Shown: piece after piece, positions 35,855 through 44,593 of the stretch
Layout: every line of letters starts with the position of its first letter
How positions within the stretch are numbered: the first letter of the stretch is position 1
Source of the DNA: Panacibacter ginsenosidivorans
GTDB lineage: Bacteria > Bacteroidota > Bacteroidia > Chitinophagales > Chitinophagaceae
Length of the DNA: 64,000 bases
Reading direction: 5' to 3'
Assembly (NCBI RefSeq): GCF_007971225.1
Contig: NZ_CP042435.1
Location: 2,545,501 to 2,609,500 of the forward strand
The notes under the pieces: generated by a model
What the model was told of the DNA's origin: nothing
The model's input: only the letters and a program-made list of their open reading frames with translations
The model's database searches: none
Translations under genes and position numbers: made by a program

Positions 35855-37120
35855 TTAGTTAGTATTCAAAACTTCACTTATAATTTTTACGCATTTATAA
35901 ACATCTTCAAACGAACAATACAAAGGTGCAGGCGCTACACGAATTACGCCGGGTTCACGGTAATCAACGATGATGCCGTTTTGCATAAGCTGCTCATGAA
36001 TGGCTTTGCCTTTTTCTTTAAAAAACAAACAGAGTTGTGCACCGCGCTGATGTTCATTTGCAGGCGTAATTATTTCAAATGCATCATACCTTAATTGCTG
36101 CAATAAAAATTCAAGAAAGTTGGTAAGCAAAATACTTTTTGCACGAAGATTCTGTATGCCCGCTTCATCAAATAATTCAAGTGATGCTTTCAAAGCAACC
36201 ATATTAAAAACCTGCGTAGTACTCAGGTTCCAGCCGCTTGCATCAGACTTTGCAATAAATCCTTTTTCCATTTTAAATCTTATTTTTTCATCATTACCCC
36301 ACCAACCTGCAAGCCTTTCTGTGGAAGGATTTGCGTGGCGCTCATGTACAAACACGCCACCCACCGCACCAGGCCCGGCATTCAAGTATTTATAACTGCA
36401 CCACACTGCAAAATCAACATTCCAGTTATGCAATTGCGTAGGCACATTGCCCGTAACATGCGCCAGGTCCCAACCTGCAATAGCGCCAATTTTTTGTGCT
36501 GCATTTGTTACCAAAGGAATATCATACAACTGACCAGTATAATAATTGATGCCCCCAAAAATGGTTAACGCAAGTGTGTCTTTATTATCGTCAATTGCTT
36601 TTACAATATCTTCATTGCGTAAGATCTTTTCTCCGGCACGTGGCGAAATTTCAACGATCGCATCAGTAGGATCAAAACCATAATGTTTAACCTGCGTTTC
36701 CACTGCATATTGATCAGACGGAAATGCTCCTGCTTCCATCATTATTTTATACCGTTGTTTTGTTGGCCTATAAAAACTCAACATCATAAAATGAAGGTTC
36801 ACAGTAAGCGCATTCATCACCGTTATTTCATCCTCTTTTGCGCCAACAATTTTTGCCAGCGAGCCACGCAAATATTCGTGATAATACAACCATGGATTTG
36901 TTCCTTTAAAATATCCTTCTACTGCTAACTCACGCCAGGTCTGCAACTCAACGTGTATAGCATCTTCAACTTTCTTTGGCTGCAACCCCAAAGAATTACC
37001 ACAGAAATAAATTGCGTCACTTCCATTATGCCGGGGGAAATAAAATTGTTCGCGAAAATGTTTCAATGTGTCGTTAGCATCTAATTGTTGCGCGAATGAT
37101 AATGTGTTTTCAAAAGTCAT
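35855..37120 (-). CDS. kynU: Kynureninase
   Basis: 421 aa, the typical length. This PLP enzyme cleaves kynurenine or 3-hydroxykynurenine to anthranilate (or 3-hydroxyanthranilate) plus alanine. The N-terminal AIYFCGNSLGLQPK, the cofactor region GWDLAHVTGN and the PLP-lysine motif VWCSYKYLNAGPGAVGG are all present, followed by HERHANPSTERLAGWWGN. No other kynurenine-pathway gene is recognised nearby. It is separated from the upstream SDR gene by 173 bp containing a REP-like arm, so it is probably transcribed independently. Confidence 0.95.
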   Translation of the reverse strand: MTFENTLSFAQQLDANDTLKHFREQFYFPRHNGSDAIYFCGNSLGLQPKKVEDAIHVELQTWRELAVEGYFKGTNPWLYYHEYLRGSLAKIVGAKEDEITVMNALTVNLHFMMLSFYRPTKQRYKIMMEAGAFPSDQYAVETQVKHYGFDPTDAIVEISPRAGEKILRNEDIVKAIDDNKDTLALTIFGGINYYTGQLYDIPLVTNAAQKIGAIAGWDLAHVTGNVPTQLHNWNVDFAVWCSYKYLNAGPGAVGGVFVHERHANPSTERLAGWWGNDEKIRFKMEKGFIAKSDASGWNLSTTQVFNMVALKASLELFDEAGIQNLRAKSILLTNFLEFLLQQLRYDAFEIITPANEHQRGAQLCLFFKEKGKAIHEQLMQNGIIVDYREPGVIRVAPAPLYCSFEDVYKCVKIISEVLNTN

Positions 37121-37235
37121 CGTTAATTGTTATAGTTTTTTGAGCCGAACAATTGCATTTATTCCGGTATTAGTTATTTTTATTTTAGTCTCAATGAACG
37201 CTGCAATTTTATGTTACCAGCTGCAGCGTTTCAAT

Positions 37236-37264
37236 TAAGCTTTTCTTGCGTCGCACTCTTGTAC
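37236..37264 (+). repeat. REP-like single copy (A type with A tail)
   Basis: ATTAAGCTTTT followed by CTTGCGTCGCACTCTTGTAC (core 37245-37264), in the kynU upstream gap. Confidence 0.7.
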
Positions 37265-37293
37265 AATTATATCTTTACTCTGCATCATAACCA

Positions 37294-38079
37294 TTAGATG
37301 CTTCCCGTTCTTCCGCCATCCACAGGAAGGCTTGCTCCATTTACATAGGAAGCTGCGGGTGATGCAAGAAATGCAATAACATTTGCTATCTCTGTGGCTT
37401 CACCAAATCGTTTCATAGGAATTTCCTGCTGCATATTTTCTCTTACCGTTTCTGCCGTAATTTTTTTTATTGCAGCCGTATTTAATATCAGGCTTTCAAG
37501 GCGATTTGTTTTTGTCATGCCCGGTAAAATATTATTCACAGTAATATTAAATTGTCCTAACTCATTCGCCATAGTTTTTGCCCATGATGCAACTGCGCCA
37601 CGTATTGTATTCGATACGCCAAGATTACTCAACGGGATTTTTACTGAGGTTGAAATGATATTAATAATGCGACCGTACCCTTCTCTTTTCATACAGGGAA
37701 TGACAGTCTTTGCTATAATTTGATTGCAAACAACATGCTGGTTAAATGCAATACGGAAAGCTTCCTCGTCAGCATCAACGATTGGCCCTGCTTTTGGTCC
37801 ACCGGTGTTGTTGATAACAATATGAATTATATGCAGTTTTGTAAATGCTTCAATTGCTTCTTTTACTTCATGTGGTTTACTAAAATCCGCAACAAGATAA
37901 GTGTGTTGCTGACCAACTGAAGTATCTAATTGTGCTATAGCTTCCTGTAACGCTTTTTCATTTCTTGCCATCAGTACGCAATTTGCGCCAAGTGCAGAAA
38001 GCTCTATAGCTGTTGCCAGGCCAATGCCTTGTGTGCTCCCGCAAACCAATGCTGTTTTACCTTGTAACGATAGGTCCAT
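37294..38079 (-). CDS. SDR-family oxidoreductase lacking the usual Tyr-x-x-x-Lys
   Basis: 261 aa from ATG 38079; the codon at 38085 is TTG. It has a Rossmann fold with the cofactor motif CGSTQGIGLATA near residues 13-24 and NNTGG (NAG-like) near 90-94. The catalytic serine is present (S143 in IINIISTSV), but thirteen residues later, where the catalytic Tyr should be, the sequence is SNTIRGAV, so Tyr is replaced by Ser156 and Lys by Arg160. The C-terminus GASLPVDGGRTGS is normal. It is probably the third gene of the PaiB-GDPD-SDR operon. Activity as a dehydrogenase is uncertain. Confidence 0.88.
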   Translation of the reverse strand: MDLSLQGKTALVCGSTQGIGLATAIELSALGANCVLMARNEKALQEAIAQLDTSVGQQHTYLVADFSKPHEVKEAIEAFTKLHIIHIVINNTGGPKAGPIVDADEEAFRIAFNQHVVCNQIIAKTVIPCMKREGYGRIINIISTSVKIPLSNLGVSNTIRGAVASWAKTMANELGQFNITVNNILPGMTKTNRLESLILNTAAIKKITAETVRENMQQEIPMKRFGEATEIANVIAFLASPAASYVNGASLPVDGGRTGSI

Positions 38080-38091
38080 ATTCAAAATAAT

Positions 38092-38991
38092 TTAAAGTTC
38101 ACCATATAAGTTCGGGTAGTCAGTAATAATGCCATCAACACCAAGTGTTTTCAGTTTTTTCATTTCTTCTTTGTCATTCACTGTCCATGGAATAATTTGT
38201 ATGCCTGCATCATGACATTGTTTTACCAGCAATGGTGTCACCAATGTATAATCAGGACTATAAATAGTTGGGATAAAGCCAAGGCTTTTTAATTGCAGGG
38301 CAAATGATTTTTTATCTTCTACCAGCAAAGAAGTTTTCATTTCCGGGTAATGCTGATGTAAATATTGCAATGTTCTGATATCAAATGACTGTATCGTTGT
38401 ATAATCAGTAATGCCTTTTTCTTTAATAACAGACATCAGCAATTCAACAAATTCAGCAGGTTTTGGGTGATAAATATCATCACCTTCAGGCGTACATTTT
38501 GTTTCAATATTATAGCGTATCGGCGGGCGTTTCATTGTCATCATTTCCTGCACGATACTATCTACGACATCTGAAAGCAAAGGCTTATAAGCCGCCATCT
38601 TTTGCTGCTGCGGAAAACGGGGATGTGGTTTTAAACCAACATCATATTTCTTTACTTCATCATAGGTCATTTGATAAATGTTCAAAGATTTTTCTTCTGC
38701 TTCCGTAACTGTGTCTCCACCTGGTTTTGTCGTTATTTCATGGCTGAAATAATTATCATGCGACACAACAACTTTTTTATCCTTGGTTATTACAACATCC
38801 ATCTCCAGTGTTGTAATCGCCATGCTTACTGAATTTATAAAAGCAGGAATTGTATTTTCGGGAAATAATCCACGGCAGCCCCGATGACCCTCTAAGTCAA
38901 AAGAAGCTGCACCTTGTAATGGCGTATATGACGGATTTATTTTTGGCGAGCAACTCATAAGTGCAATAGCAATGGCGAATATTCTTTTCAT
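38092..38991 (-). CDS. Glycerophosphodiester phosphodiesterase, lipoprotein
   Basis: 299 aa. The signal ends in a lipobox (AIALMSC), so it is probably anchored in a membrane facing the periplasm. The GDPD domain shows the catalytic GHRGCRGLFPENTIPAF near residues 35-51, the metal ligands in LEMDVVITKDKKVVVSHD, and the barrel end IIPWTVNDKEEMKKLKTLGVDGIITDYP. It hydrolyses glycerophosphodiesters to glycerol 3-phosphate and an alcohol. The start overlaps the PaiB stop by 4 nt. Confidence 0.93.
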   Translation of the reverse strand: MKRIFAIAIALMSCSPKINPSYTPLQGAASFDLEGHRGCRGLFPENTIPAFINSVSMAITTLEMDVVITKDKKVVVSHDNYFSHEITTKPGGDTVTEAEEKSLNIYQMTYDEVKKYDVGLKPHPRFPQQQKMAAYKPLLSDVVDSIVQEMMTMKRPPIRYNIETKCTPEGDDIYHPKPAEFVELLMSVIKEKGITDYTTIQSFDIRTLQYLHQHYPEMKTSLLVEDKKSFALQLKSLGFIPTIYSPDYTLVTPLLVKQCHDAGIQIIPWTVNDKEEMKKLKTLGVDGIITDYPNLYGEL

Positions 38992-39620
38992 GAAGGATAT
39001 ACTTTTGATTTTCTTTTACGCATTATCTCTGCAATTTCTTTTGCTTCAGAATCTTTACTGCCAAGCTGTTCTATAATATTCTCATAACTCTTTTCATCAC
39101 GGTTCTGACTCAGTTTGAAAACATGTTGCAGGTCTGTTACTTCAATTTCAAATGCCACAATTGCTTTCATCATACTGCTTACATAAGCTTCCTCCATTTT
39201 ATGAACCAGCGAAGGCGAAGCCGGATTTTGCTCAAATGTTTCGGTGAGTTTGGTAATAATATTAAGTAACCCATCATCATCTAAAAATTTTAGAATACCT
39301 CTTGCATGCACTGTTTGATAATTCCATGTGCTGGCAGATTGTTTATTCCCGTACCAGCTTGCACTTATATAAGTATGCGCACCAGAGAAAACTGCTAATA
39401 CATTTGGGTTTGCCTCAAATGCTTTTGTATGATCCTGCTTGCGCATTACATGTGCCAGCAAATAAATTTTATCGCCTCTTTGTTCTATTAAAACAGGGAC
39501 ATGCGTTACAACAGGTGTATTATTTTCTGATACGCCACAAAGCATAATAAATGGATGCGCATGCATAAATGCGATCACTTCATCGCTGTCTGAAGTTTTA
39601 AAATGTGGAACGTTATACAT
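38988..39620 (-). CDS. PaiB-family FMN-binding protein
   Basis: 210 aa. The start MYNVPHFKTSDSDEVIAFMH, the core THVPVLIEQ and LLAHVMRKQDH and the block GAHTYISASWY match the PaiB / FMN-binding negative regulator family (split-barrel flavin fold). B. subtilis PaiB is linked to regulation of sporulation and protease genes, but in Bacteroidota a flavin-dependent or heme-related role is as likely. It is the first gene of a three-gene operon with GDPD (4-nt overlap) and SDR. A -7 box lies 4 nt upstream. Confidence 0.9.
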   Translation of the reverse strand: MYNVPHFKTSDSDEVIAFMHAHPFIMLCGVSENNTPVVTHVPVLIEQRGDKIYLLAHVMRKQDHTKAFEANPNVLAVFSGAHTYISASWYGNKQSASTWNYQTVHARGILKFLDDDGLLNIITKLTETFEQNPASPSLVHKMEEAYVSSMMKAIVAFEIEVTDLQHVFKLSQNRDEKSYENIIEQLGSKDSEAKEIAEIMRKRKSKVYPS

Positions 39621-39624
39621 AAAC

Positions 39625-39632
39625 CGAAGTTA
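39625..39632 (-). promoter_or_regulatory. -7 promoter box of the PaiB operon (TAACTTCG)
   Basis: A 7/8 match to TAnnTTTG on the minus strand, ending 4 nt before the ATG. It predicts a leaderless transcript. Confidence 0.42.
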
Positions 39633-39708
39633 AGAATAAGGAGCCCTAAATCCCTAAAGGGACTTCTTAATCTGATATGATTTTAATATGATGCAATAGA
39701 AAACCAAC

Positions 39709-39746
39709 GTACAAGAGTGCGACGCAACAGGCGTTGCCATAAATAC
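39709..39746 (-). repeat. REP-like single copy (A core, B tail)
   Basis: GTACAAGAGTGCGACGCAAC (39709-39728) followed by AGGCGTTGCCATAAATACC. It lies in the divergent gap between the PaiB operon and the DUF4836 gene. Confidence 0.7.
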
Positions 39747-39848
39747 CAGCAGCCGGGTACATAAATCTTTTACCGCTTATTGCATTTTTGCTGTTATTTA
39801 CTGGTGAAAACATACATTCGCAAATACAATACAAAATAATTGCACATT

Positions 39849-41561
39849 ATGAAACATATGCTTCGCTACACCCTGCTCTTTACTGCAATAGTTTTAGTAG
39901 CAACTTCCTGTAAAAAATCGCTTCCGGAACAAACAAAATATATTCCTAAGGATGCTGTGTTTGTTTTTGATCTAAACTGGAAAAGCCTGTCAGACAAGGC
40001 TTCCAAAGGAAACATCAACTGGGATTCTTTGTACAAATCAGTTGCTGATGAAGAAGCCGATTCTGCCATAAGAGAAGGAAGGAAAGTGATGCAGGAATTT
40101 ATGCGTTCAGGCATAGATACTACCAAAGATATTTTCTTCTTTGCTAAAATGGGTGGCTCTATAATGGGTGGCCAGCAGGTTTCAGGTGGTGTTGTGGGTG
40201 CCATGAAAGATGCGGTTGCATTTGAAGCATATATAAAAGGCCAGCCCCGTGCAGGTGAAATAAGAAAAGGAAATAATTACAGTTATATAAAACTGGAAAA
40301 TGAATTGTTTGTAGGCTGGAATAAAGATGTGGTGATCTTAACCGGTGTTCAAAATCAAAGTGTTCGTTATAACGACAGTACCGGTCCGGGTGTATCTGCT
40401 GATAACAGTGGTGGCGCTGCGGCACTGGCTGCACTCTTTGCACAAAAAGAAGAAGAATCTGTTGCTTCTATAACCGAGTTCCAGGAGTTGATGAAAGAAA
40501 AAGGCGATATGCTTTTCTGGAGCAATTCAAGCAGCGCATTCAGCTCTGTACCATTTCTAGGCATGACAAAGATCGCAGACCTGTTTAAAGATTCTTATGG
40601 CGCAGGTGTTATCAATTTTGAAGATGGAAAAGTAACTGCCAGTTTTAAATCATACAGTGGCAAAGACCTTGCCGCTATCTGGGATAAATACAAAGGCCCG
40701 CAGGCCGATATGGGAATGGTTAACCAGTTTCCTTCACCGGTGGAAGGTTATGCAGCTTTCTCCTTCAACCCTCAGATCATTGCAGAGATCGTTAAATATG
40801 GTGGCTTTGAAAGCACGGTGAAACAATTCATGGAAAAAGCTGGTTTTACAATGGATGATGTATTGAAAATATTCAAAGGGGATTTCGCCATAGTATTTGG
40901 TGATATTGCTTACGAAGAAACTTCTTACACATTTGATGACCAGGTATACAAAACAAAAAGACCTGTTGCAAAACTTGTTTTCAATGCAGCCATTGGTGAT
41001 AAAGCCGCTTATGATAAAGTTGCCGCAAAGCTTGCAGAAATGGGCGAGATGGAAATGAAGAATGGTCAGTATGTACCCAAACAACTTGGAGAAATGGCAT
41101 GGAGCATGGATGGCAAGAATCTTATTATTGCAACAGACAGCACATTGCTGCAGCAATATCTTGCAGGCAAAGGCAATGCTGCAGTGCCTTCGAACATTGC
41201 AGACCAGTCAAAAGGAAAAGCTTTTGCGTTTTATGTTGACATCAATAAAATATTGGGTGCATTTGCAAAAGATTCTGCGGGTGCTGAAACAATAAAAGCG
41301 GCACAATCAACTTTCAATAGTGCAATAGCCACAAGTGAGAATTATAATGGCAAGTACGTAGCCAGCAACATGGAATTGAAAATGGCAAATGATAAAGAGA
41401 ACAGCCTTGTGTCGCTGGTTAAATTTTTTGCAGCAGTTTCAAAAGAAGCGGTGAGCATGGAAAACAGGATGAACCATGGCGGCATGAGTGATATGGAAAT
41501 GGAAGATATGCCACATGCTGATTCTGACGCAATTCCGCCGCCACCACCGCCAAAACAATAA
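39849..41561 (+). CDS. DUF4836 family lipoprotein
   Basis: 570 aa from ATG 39849; an in-frame TTG at 39840 is less likely. The lipobox is LVATSC, giving a lipid-anchored protein. The start of the mature protein, TKYIPKDAVFVFDLNWKSLSDKA, and the body with repeated FSFNPQIIAEIVKYGG-type blocks are typical of the DUF4836 family of Bacteroidota. The tail is rich in Met, Asp, His and Pro (MEDMPHADSDAIPPPPPPKQ) and may bind metal. Function unknown. It is monocistronic, ending at a terminator. Confidence 0.88.
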   Translation: MKHMLRYTLLFTAIVLVATSCKKSLPEQTKYIPKDAVFVFDLNWKSLSDKASKGNINWDSLYKSVADEEADSAIREGRKVMQEFMRSGIDTTKDIFFFAKMGGSIMGGQQVSGGVVGAMKDAVAFEAYIKGQPRAGEIRKGNNYSYIKLENELFVGWNKDVVILTGVQNQSVRYNDSTGPGVSADNSGGAAALAALFAQKEEESVASITEFQELMKEKGDMLFWSNSSSAFSSVPFLGMTKIADLFKDSYGAGVINFEDGKVTASFKSYSGKDLAAIWDKYKGPQADMGMVNQFPSPVEGYAAFSFNPQIIAEIVKYGGFESTVKQFMEKAGFTMDDVLKIFKGDFAIVFGDIAYEETSYTFDDQVYKTKRPVAKLVFNAAIGDKAAYDKVAAKLAEMGEMEMKNGQYVPKQLGEMAWSMDGKNLIIATDSTLLQQYLAGKGNAAVPSNIADQSKGKAFAFYVDINKILGAFAKDSAGAETIKAAQSTFNSAIATSENYNGKYVASNMELKMANDKENSLVSLVKFFAAVSKEAVSMENRMNHGGMSDMEMEDMPHADSDAIPPPPPPKQ

Positions 41562-41572
41562 TAAAATATCCA

Positions 41573-41595
41573 GGCTGCGTAAGCAGCCTTTTTTT
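41573..41595 (+). terminator. Rho-independent terminator of the DUF4836 gene
   Basis: GGCTGC (41573-41578), loop GTAA, GCAGCC (41583-41588), then seven Ts. Confidence 0.9.
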
Positions 41596-41633
41596 GTTAG
41601 AGTATAATATTTGGGGAGCCCCGCTGTAGTAAT

Positions 41634-41667
41634 GCTATTAAGCTTTACTTGCGTCGCACTCTTATAC
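41634..41667 (+). repeat. REP-like single copy (A type with A tail)
   Basis: TATTAAGCTTTA followed by CTTGCGTCGCACTCTTATAC (core 41648-41667). It lies between the DUF4836 terminator and the ABC gene. Confidence 0.68.
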
Positions 41668-41722
41668 AGTTGTACATGAATCGGCAATGCATTCAGGTTT
41701 CACTTTTCACAATTAGAATAAC

Positions 41723-42370
41723 ATGCAGCTTGAATTAAAACAAATTGTTCCTATACCATTAAAGGATAAATTTTCCAAACGCGGTTCCGATATATGGAAC
41801 AACAATCTGCATTTTTCAAAAGGCGAATGGATAAAAATAAAAGCGCCCAGTGGTACAGGCAAAACAACTTTTATTCACATTATTTATAAACTGCGTCATG
41901 ATTATGAAGGCACTGTTTTATGGAGCAATAATGAACTTACAAAAATAGCAGGCGATGATCTTGCACAATTAAGGCAAAAAAATATCAGTGTTATTTTCCA
42001 GGACCTGCGCTTATTTCCCAATGTTACAGCAAGAGAAAACATAGAATTAAAACGGGTGTTGCAAACGCCGTTTTATGAAAAAAACATGATTGATGCGATG
42101 GCGGAAAGATTAGGTGTATCGCATATTTTAGACCAGCGTGCAGGTTTATGCAGTTATGGTGAGCAACAACGTATTGCTATCATCCGTGCACTAATACAGC
42201 CATTCGACTGGCTTATTATGGATGAACCATTCAGTCATCTTGACCAGGAAAACATTGGTAAAGCTGCGGCATTAATTGCAGAAGAATGCACAAAACGCAA
42301 GGCAGGTTTTATGCTTACAGATCTTGATGAGGATAGCCATTTTAAGTACACAAAAGTTTTGAATTTATAA
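41723..42370 (+). CDS. ABC transporter ATP-binding protein (LolD/MacB-like)
   Basis: 215 aa single ATPase domain. Walker A is APSGTGKTT at residues 41-49, the Q-loop lies in VIFQDLRLFPNVTARENI, and Walker B is LIMDEPFSHLD. The ABC signature is CSYGEQQRIAI instead of the usual LSGGQ. The next gene, 40 bp downstream, encodes an FtsX-like permease, so the two probably form one exporter-like or mechanotransmission complex of the MacB/LolCDE class in the inner membrane. The substrate is unknown. Confidence 0.9.
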   Translation: MQLELKQIVPIPLKDKFSKRGSDIWNNNLHFSKGEWIKIKAPSGTGKTTFIHIIYKLRHDYEGTVLWSNNELTKIAGDDLAQLRQKNISVIFQDLRLFPNVTARENIELKRVLQTPFYEKNMIDAMAERLGVSHILDQRAGLCSYGEQQRIAIIRALIQPFDWLIMDEPFSHLDQENIGKAAALIAEECTKRKAGFMLTDLDEDSHFKYTKVLNL

Positions 42371-42410
42371 TGAAATTATTTATTGATCATCCCCTATTCA
42401 CGATTGGCCA

Positions 42411-43595
42411 ATGTTGAACCTTCTTCTAAAAAAACTGATCAAAGCCAGCAGTGGACGCACAAAATTTGTGCTGGCAATTTTTGGTATGTCGGTAGCACTA
42501 TTGTTAATACTTTCTGCAGTCCAATTACAAACCAATTATAATGACCTGCTGCACAGCAAAACCAACCAGGATAGCATTGCCAATTTTTTGGTGATCAATA
42601 AAAAGGTCAGCGATAAAACAGTTGGCGCCACCAGCTTATCCAATGCTGAAATTGAAGATTTAAAAAAACAACCTTTTGTAGATGCCGTAGGAATACTTAC
42701 ACCCAGCCGTTTTAAAGTTGGTGCGCAAAGTGTAAGTGATAAAATTCCTTTTTATTCAGATATATTTTTCGAAAGCGTTCCGGATGAATTTATTGATGTA
42801 CAAAGTACCGACTGGAAATGGGATGGCACTTCCAATTTTATCCCGATGATCGTACCGAATATGTTTTTGGATATGTACAATTTCGGTTTTGCTACATCAC
42901 AGGACCTGCCACAACTTACACAGGACCTTGTAAAAAATTTGCCTATTGAGATAAGAATAAAATCTCCGCTGGGCCGCCAGATCTTTTATGGTAAAGTTGT
43001 TGGCTTTAGCGATCGTATTTCTTCTGTACTGGTTCCACAACCTTTTATGGACTGGGCAAACAAACAATTTGGCGAGAATGAAAACACAGCGCCATCAAGG
43101 GTTGTTATCAGAACAAAAGATCCTGGCAACCCCGCACTCGTAAGTTATTTAAATGAGCACGCTCTTGCAACGGATGCAGACAAAACACGTTTCAGCAAAT
43201 ACAGGCAGGTGGTAGATATAGTGGTAAATATTTCATGGATTACCGGCGCAACTATGTTATTGTTTGCGTTACTCATTTTTACATTATTCATCCAGTTAAC
43301 AATTGCTTCCTGCAAAGAAGAAATAACATTACTTATTACACTTGGGGCAGCGCCAAAGCAATTGCAACAATTTCTGATGAAACAATTTTTCCCCGCCAAT
43401 ATTATTATCGTTACTATAGTATTGATCGTGCTTGCGATATTGCAATTCTCCCTAAAAAGTTTTTTACAAACACAGCATATCTATCTTAACCCTGTAATTT
43501 CTTATACAACTATTATCGCCGGATTTTTAATATTAATAGTTTTATGGCTGGTAAACAGGATGAGCATTAAGAAGTACATTAACCTTACGCAGTAA
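42411..43595 (+). CDS. FtsX-like ABC transporter permease
   Basis: 394 aa with four hydrophobic segments: one near residues 18-40 (KFVLAIFGMSVALLLILSAV) and three C-terminal ones near 275-300 (TGATMLLFALLIFTLFIQLT), 325-350 (IIIVTIVLIVLAILQFSL) and 362-385 (TTIIAGFLILIVLWLV). The ~230-residue segment between helices 1 and 2 is periplasmic. This is the topology of MacB/LolC/FtsX permeases. It partners the ATPase encoded 40 bp upstream. No third component (membrane fusion protein) is nearby. Confidence 0.88.
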   Translation: MLNLLLKKLIKASSGRTKFVLAIFGMSVALLLILSAVQLQTNYNDLLHSKTNQDSIANFLVINKKVSDKTVGATSLSNAEIEDLKKQPFVDAVGILTPSRFKVGAQSVSDKIPFYSDIFFESVPDEFIDVQSTDWKWDGTSNFIPMIVPNMFLDMYNFGFATSQDLPQLTQDLVKNLPIEIRIKSPLGRQIFYGKVVGFSDRISSVLVPQPFMDWANKQFGENENTAPSRVVIRTKDPGNPALVSYLNEHALATDADKTRFSKYRQVVDIVVNISWITGATMLLFALLIFTLFIQLTIASCKEEITLLITLGAAPKQLQQFLMKQFFPANIIIVTIVLIVLAILQFSLKSFLQTQHIYLNPVISYTTIIAGFLILIVLWLVNRMSIKKYINLTQ

Positions 43596-43618
43596 ATTGT
43601 AATACCAACTCCTGTATT

Positions 43619-43855
43619 TCATAGCATCACCTGTTGCGTCGCAAATCGACGAAGGAGATTCGCGAACACCAAAATAAAATAACTGATGCGTGAGCAATCA
43701 CTTCATGGTTCTGTTTTATAGCAACAGAAAGATGCGTAAAATTGTTACTGGCTGTGCAAAGTTTTTTGTAATGCAACTCCTTTAGACAACTGATTAATAA
43801 CACCAATTGAATTTGCTCAATTCAGCTATTCAGTTGAAGAGTGCGACGCAAGTAA
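43619..43855. repeat. REP-like inverted pair 6
   Basis: The left arm GTTGCGTCGCAAA (43633-43645, inner-class II) has the B tail CATAGCATCACCT. The right arm GAAGAGTGCGACGCAAG (43836-43852) has the A tail TAAAGTTCAATA. The pair sits in the 295-bp convergent gap between the permease and MBL genes, with about 190 bp between arms. Confidence 0.65.
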
Positions 43856-43890
43856 AGTTCAATATTTTTTCAAAAGCCGGGTACAAAAAA

Positions 43891-44538
43891 TTATGCGATC
43901 TCTCTTAAGAAAGGATTGAATTTTTTTTCATTGCCAATGGTTGTGTGTGGCCCATGACCGGGATAAACAATCGTTTCATCTGGTAAAACAAATAATTGCT
44001 CTTTTATACTTTGCAATAATTGCTGGTGATTGCTTCCGGGAAAATCTGTACGGCCAATACTTTGCAAAAACAATACATCGCCATCAATAACAAAATTTTG
44101 TTTTTCGCAATAAAAGCAAATACTGCCGGGTGAGTGGCCGGGAGTGTACAGTACTTTTAATTTATCGTTGCCAAGTTCAATAGTATCTCCATGATTTAAG
44201 TAATGAAAAGGACCCGCATAATTGGCAATGCCAAAGCCCCATTGAATGGCAGAAGTAGCTGCAAATTGCAACTCTTTTTCAGCTATTGGGTGCAGAAAAA
44301 CCTGAAGCTCAAAAGTCTTAGCGGCCCATTTTAACCCGAACACATGATCAAAATGGCAATGAGTATTAATGAGCTTAACAGGTTTCAATTCATTCTCTCG
44401 TATAAAGGTTTGTAAAGTCTCTTCTTCTGCTGTAAAATAGCATCCGGGGTCGATAATAATCGCATCCTTTTTTTCGTTCCACAGCACATAAGTGTTCTCC
44501 TGTACCGGGTTAAACGTAAACATTTTGAGTTGCATCAT
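43891..44538 (-). CDS. MBL-fold metallo-hydrolase (glyoxalase II-like)
   Basis: 215 aa with a metallo-beta-lactamase fold and a complete set of zinc ligands: NTHCHFDHVFG near residues 58-68, the PGHSPGSICFY motif near 135-145, and the Asp in FVIDGDVLF. The C-terminal block VYPGHGPHTTIGNE is typical of glyoxalase II-like thioesterases acting on acylglutathione-type or similar substrates. No signal peptide, so cytoplasmic. It is divergent from the large outer-membrane gene at 44594. Confidence 0.92.
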   Translation of the reverse strand: MMQLKMFTFNPVQENTYVLWNEKKDAIIIDPGCYFTAEEETLQTFIRENELKPVKLINTHCHFDHVFGLKWAAKTFELQVFLHPIAEKELQFAATSAIQWGFGIANYAGPFHYLNHGDTIELGNDKLKVLYTPGHSPGSICFYCEKQNFVIDGDVLFLQSIGRTDFPGSNHQQLLQSIKEQLFVLPDETIVYPGHGPHTTIGNEKKFNPFLREIA

Positions 44539-44593
44539 AACACTATTTTTACAATCCGTTATCCTTAAATACCTAATTTTAGTACTTTAATGA

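Noticed and set aside
35855-39620. Kynurenine-degradation operon joining kynU with the SDR, GDPD and PaiB genes
   Set aside because: kynU is separated by 173 bp and a REP-like arm, and none of the other three is a recognised kynurenine-pathway enzyme.
40734-41156. Leftward 140-codon open frame inside the DUF4836 gene
   Set aside because: It is antisense to a well-supported lipoprotein and Cys/His/Phe-rich as expected for a shadow frame.
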